From Buchnera aphidicola (Aphis nerii) (GTDB taxonomy: Bacteria; Pseudomonadota; Gammaproteobacteria; Enterobacterales; Enterobacteriaceae), in the NCBI RefSeq assembly GCF_005083105.1, contig NZ_CP034885.1:198323-226391 (forward strand): a stretch of 28,069 bases of DNA, written 5' to 3'. How positions within the stretch are numbered: position 1 is the stretch's first letter; every line of letters begins with the position of its first letter. A program made the position numbers and the translations under genes. Below, piece after piece: positions 26,625 to 28,069 of this stretch. The notes under the pieces were generated by a model. That model was given only the letters and a program-made list of their open reading frames with translations. It ran no database searches and was not told where the DNA came from.

Positions 26625-28049
26625 ATGTATCAAAAAATTCAATCAGAAGTCGTGGTTTTAGGATCAGGTCCTGCTGGTTATTCTGCAGCTTTTAGATGTG
26701 CTGATTTAGGTTTAGATACAATTTTAATTGAACGTTATAAAAAAATTGGAGGTGTTTGTTTAAATGTTGGATGTATTCCTTCAAAATCTTTATTGCATAT
26801 AGCTAAAGTAATAAAAGATGCTAAAGATTTATCTGAAACAGGTGTTTTTTTTAATAAACCTTCTATTAATCTTAAAAAGATTCATGATTGGAAAGAAGAT
26901 ATTATTCATAAACTTACAAATAGTTTATATAATATAAGTAATAAAAGAAATATAAAATTTATTCAAGGAACAGCTCATTTTGAAAGCAATAATAATATTA
27001 TTGTAGAAAATGATCAGAATAAATTTGACATTTCCTTCAAAAATGCCATTATTGCAACTGGTTCTAATGCTATTAAAATACCTTCATTTCCGAATCAAGA
27101 TGATAGAATTTGGGATTCGACAGATGCCTTATTATTAAAAAATATTCCTAGTCGTTTTTTAATTGTAGGAGGTGGAATAATTGGTTTAGAAATGGCGACA
27201 ATATACAGTGCATTAGGTTCAACTGTGGATATTGTTGATCGATTTAATGTATTTTTACCTTCAGTCGATGAAGACGTTTCTAAAATGTATATTAAATCTA
27301 TTAATAAAAGATTTAATATATTTTTAAATACTCATATTAAAACTATAGATCCAAAAGATCATGGTTTAATTGTCTCTATGGAAGGTGATAATCTAGGTCA
27401 CAGTATTTCTTATGATAATATATTAGTTGCAGTAGGTAGAACACCTAATACTCAAGATTTAAAATTAGAAAAAGTTGGTATAGAGTTAAATGATACTGGA
27501 TTTATTAAAGTAGATAATCAGTTAAAAACTAATATATCTAATATTTATGCTATTGGTGATGTTACTGGTTTACCTATGTTAGCTCATAAAGCTATTCATG
27601 AATCGCATATTGCTGCTGAAGTTATTGCTGGTAAAAATCATTATTATGAACCTAAAGTAATTCCTTCAGTAGCTTATACTGATCCTGAAATTGCTTGGGT
27701 AGGTTTTAATGAAAAAGATGTTATAAAATTAAATATTGATTATGAAGTTGCTGTTTTTCCTTGGAGTGCATCTGGTAGAGCACATGCTTCTAATTGTACT
27801 ACAGGCTTGACAAAATTAATTTTCAATAAAAAAAATAATCAAATTATTGGTGCATCTATTTTAGGTACTAATGCTGGAGAATTAATTAATGAAGTTGCAC
27901 TTGCCATTGAAATGGGGTGTGATGCCGAAGACCTTTCACTAACTATTCATGCTCATCCTACTTTAAGTGAATCAATTTGTTTAGCTTCAGATATTTTCCG
28001 AGGAACAATAACAGATTTATTAAATATAAAAAAAAATATTTCGGAATAA
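26625..28049 (+). CDS. lpd: dihydrolipoamide dehydrogenase (E3)
   Basis: FAD enzyme that reoxidises dihydrolipoamide with NAD+ for the PDH complex and, where present, the 2-oxoglutarate dehydrogenase and glycine cleavage systems. FAD fold VVVLGSGPAGYSAAFRCA (8-25), redox disulphide Cys45-Cys50 in GGVCLNVGCIPSK, NAD fold FLIVGGGIIGLEMA, second FAD motif IYAIGDVTGLPMLAHKA and the catalytic IHAHPTLSES with His444 and Glu449. The 474 residues equal E. coli. A GAGG ribosome site lies about 7 bases before ATG. It is the last gene of the PDH operon; the last 20 bases of the window contain nothing recognisable. Confidence 0.99.
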   Translation: MYQKIQSEVVVLGSGPAGYSAAFRCADLGLDTILIERYKKIGGVCLNVGCIPSKSLLHIAKVIKDAKDLSETGVFFNKPSINLKKIHDWKEDIIHKLTNSLYNISNKRNIKFIQGTAHFESNNNIIVENDQNKFDISFKNAIIATGSNAIKIPSFPNQDDRIWDSTDALLLKNIPSRFLIVGGGIIGLEMATIYSALGSTVDIVDRFNVFLPSVDEDVSKMYIKSINKRFNIFLNTHIKTIDPKDHGLIVSMEGDNLGHSISYDNILVAVGRTPNTQDLKLEKVGIELNDTGFIKVDNQLKTNISNIYAIGDVTGLPMLAHKAIHESHIAAEVIAGKNHYYEPKVIPSVAYTDPEIAWVGFNEKDVIKLNIDYEVAVFPWSASGRAHASNCTTGLTKLIFNKKNNQIIGASILGTNAGELINEVALAIEMGCDAEDLSLTIHAHPTLSESICLASDIFRGTITDLLNIKKNISE

Positions 28050-28069
28050 TATTTAATATAATTCTTTTA

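Noticed and set aside
1..28069. Search for CRISPR arrays, transposons, prophage, toxin-antitoxin pairs or a biosynthetic cluster.
   Set aside because: No direct-repeat arrays, transposase or integrase genes, or unfamiliar gene clusters. Every sizeable gene has a clear housekeeping or nutritional homologue.

Overview
The window is a very AT-rich, gene-dense stretch of chromosome from an insect-endosymbiont gammaproteobacterium. Nearly every protein is a close, almost full-length relative of an Escherichia coli protein. The gene set and order (essential-amino-acid genes kept, regulators and recN, secM, panD, pdhR absent) point to Buchnera aphidicola of aphids. This is recognised from the sequence only. 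I cannot name the host aphid. No phage, insertion sequence, CRISPR array, tRNA or rRNA gene was found.

Layout: 1-1928 holds the start of grpE (minus, cut by the window edge), then nadK, bamE and the tmRNA gene ssrA (minus). This is the E. coli grpE-nadK-(recN)-bamE-ssrA order without recN. Positions 2066-5884 carry grxD, rnt (minus), sodA, pth and ychF. Positions 5978-10669 are the minus-strand thrABC operon, followed by a 693-base spacer without a gene. Positions 11363-14124 hold hpt, then panB-panC and dksA on the minus strand. Positions 14368-20243 hold truA (frameshifted), mrcB and secA. Positions 20280-22492 hold mutT (frameshifted), coaE (minus) and guaC. Positions 22726-28049 are the pyruvate dehydrogenase operon aceE-aceF-lpd.

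How the genes work together: thrABC makes threonine, an essential amino acid for the host, from aspartate. panB and panC make pantothenate but depend on beta-alanine and ketoisovalerate from elsewhere, and coaE finishes CoA, which the PDH complex (aceEF-lpd) loads with acetyl groups. hpt and guaC are purine salvage and interconversion. secA, bamE and mrcB serve the envelope. nadK, grxD and sodA serve redox balance. pth, ychF, truA, rnt, ssrA and dksA serve translation, RNA maturation and growth control.

Most noteworthy: two genes (truA and mutT) are each broken by a frameshift next to a run of 11 A, with well conserved sequence continuing in the other frame. This fits the described Buchnera phenomenon of RNA polymerase slippage at poly(A). 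ThrA has Lys in place of the Gln that senses threonine in homologues. The tmRNA tag appears to start with a Thr codon. Several strong hairpin terminators survive. I see no convincing new biological system in this window.
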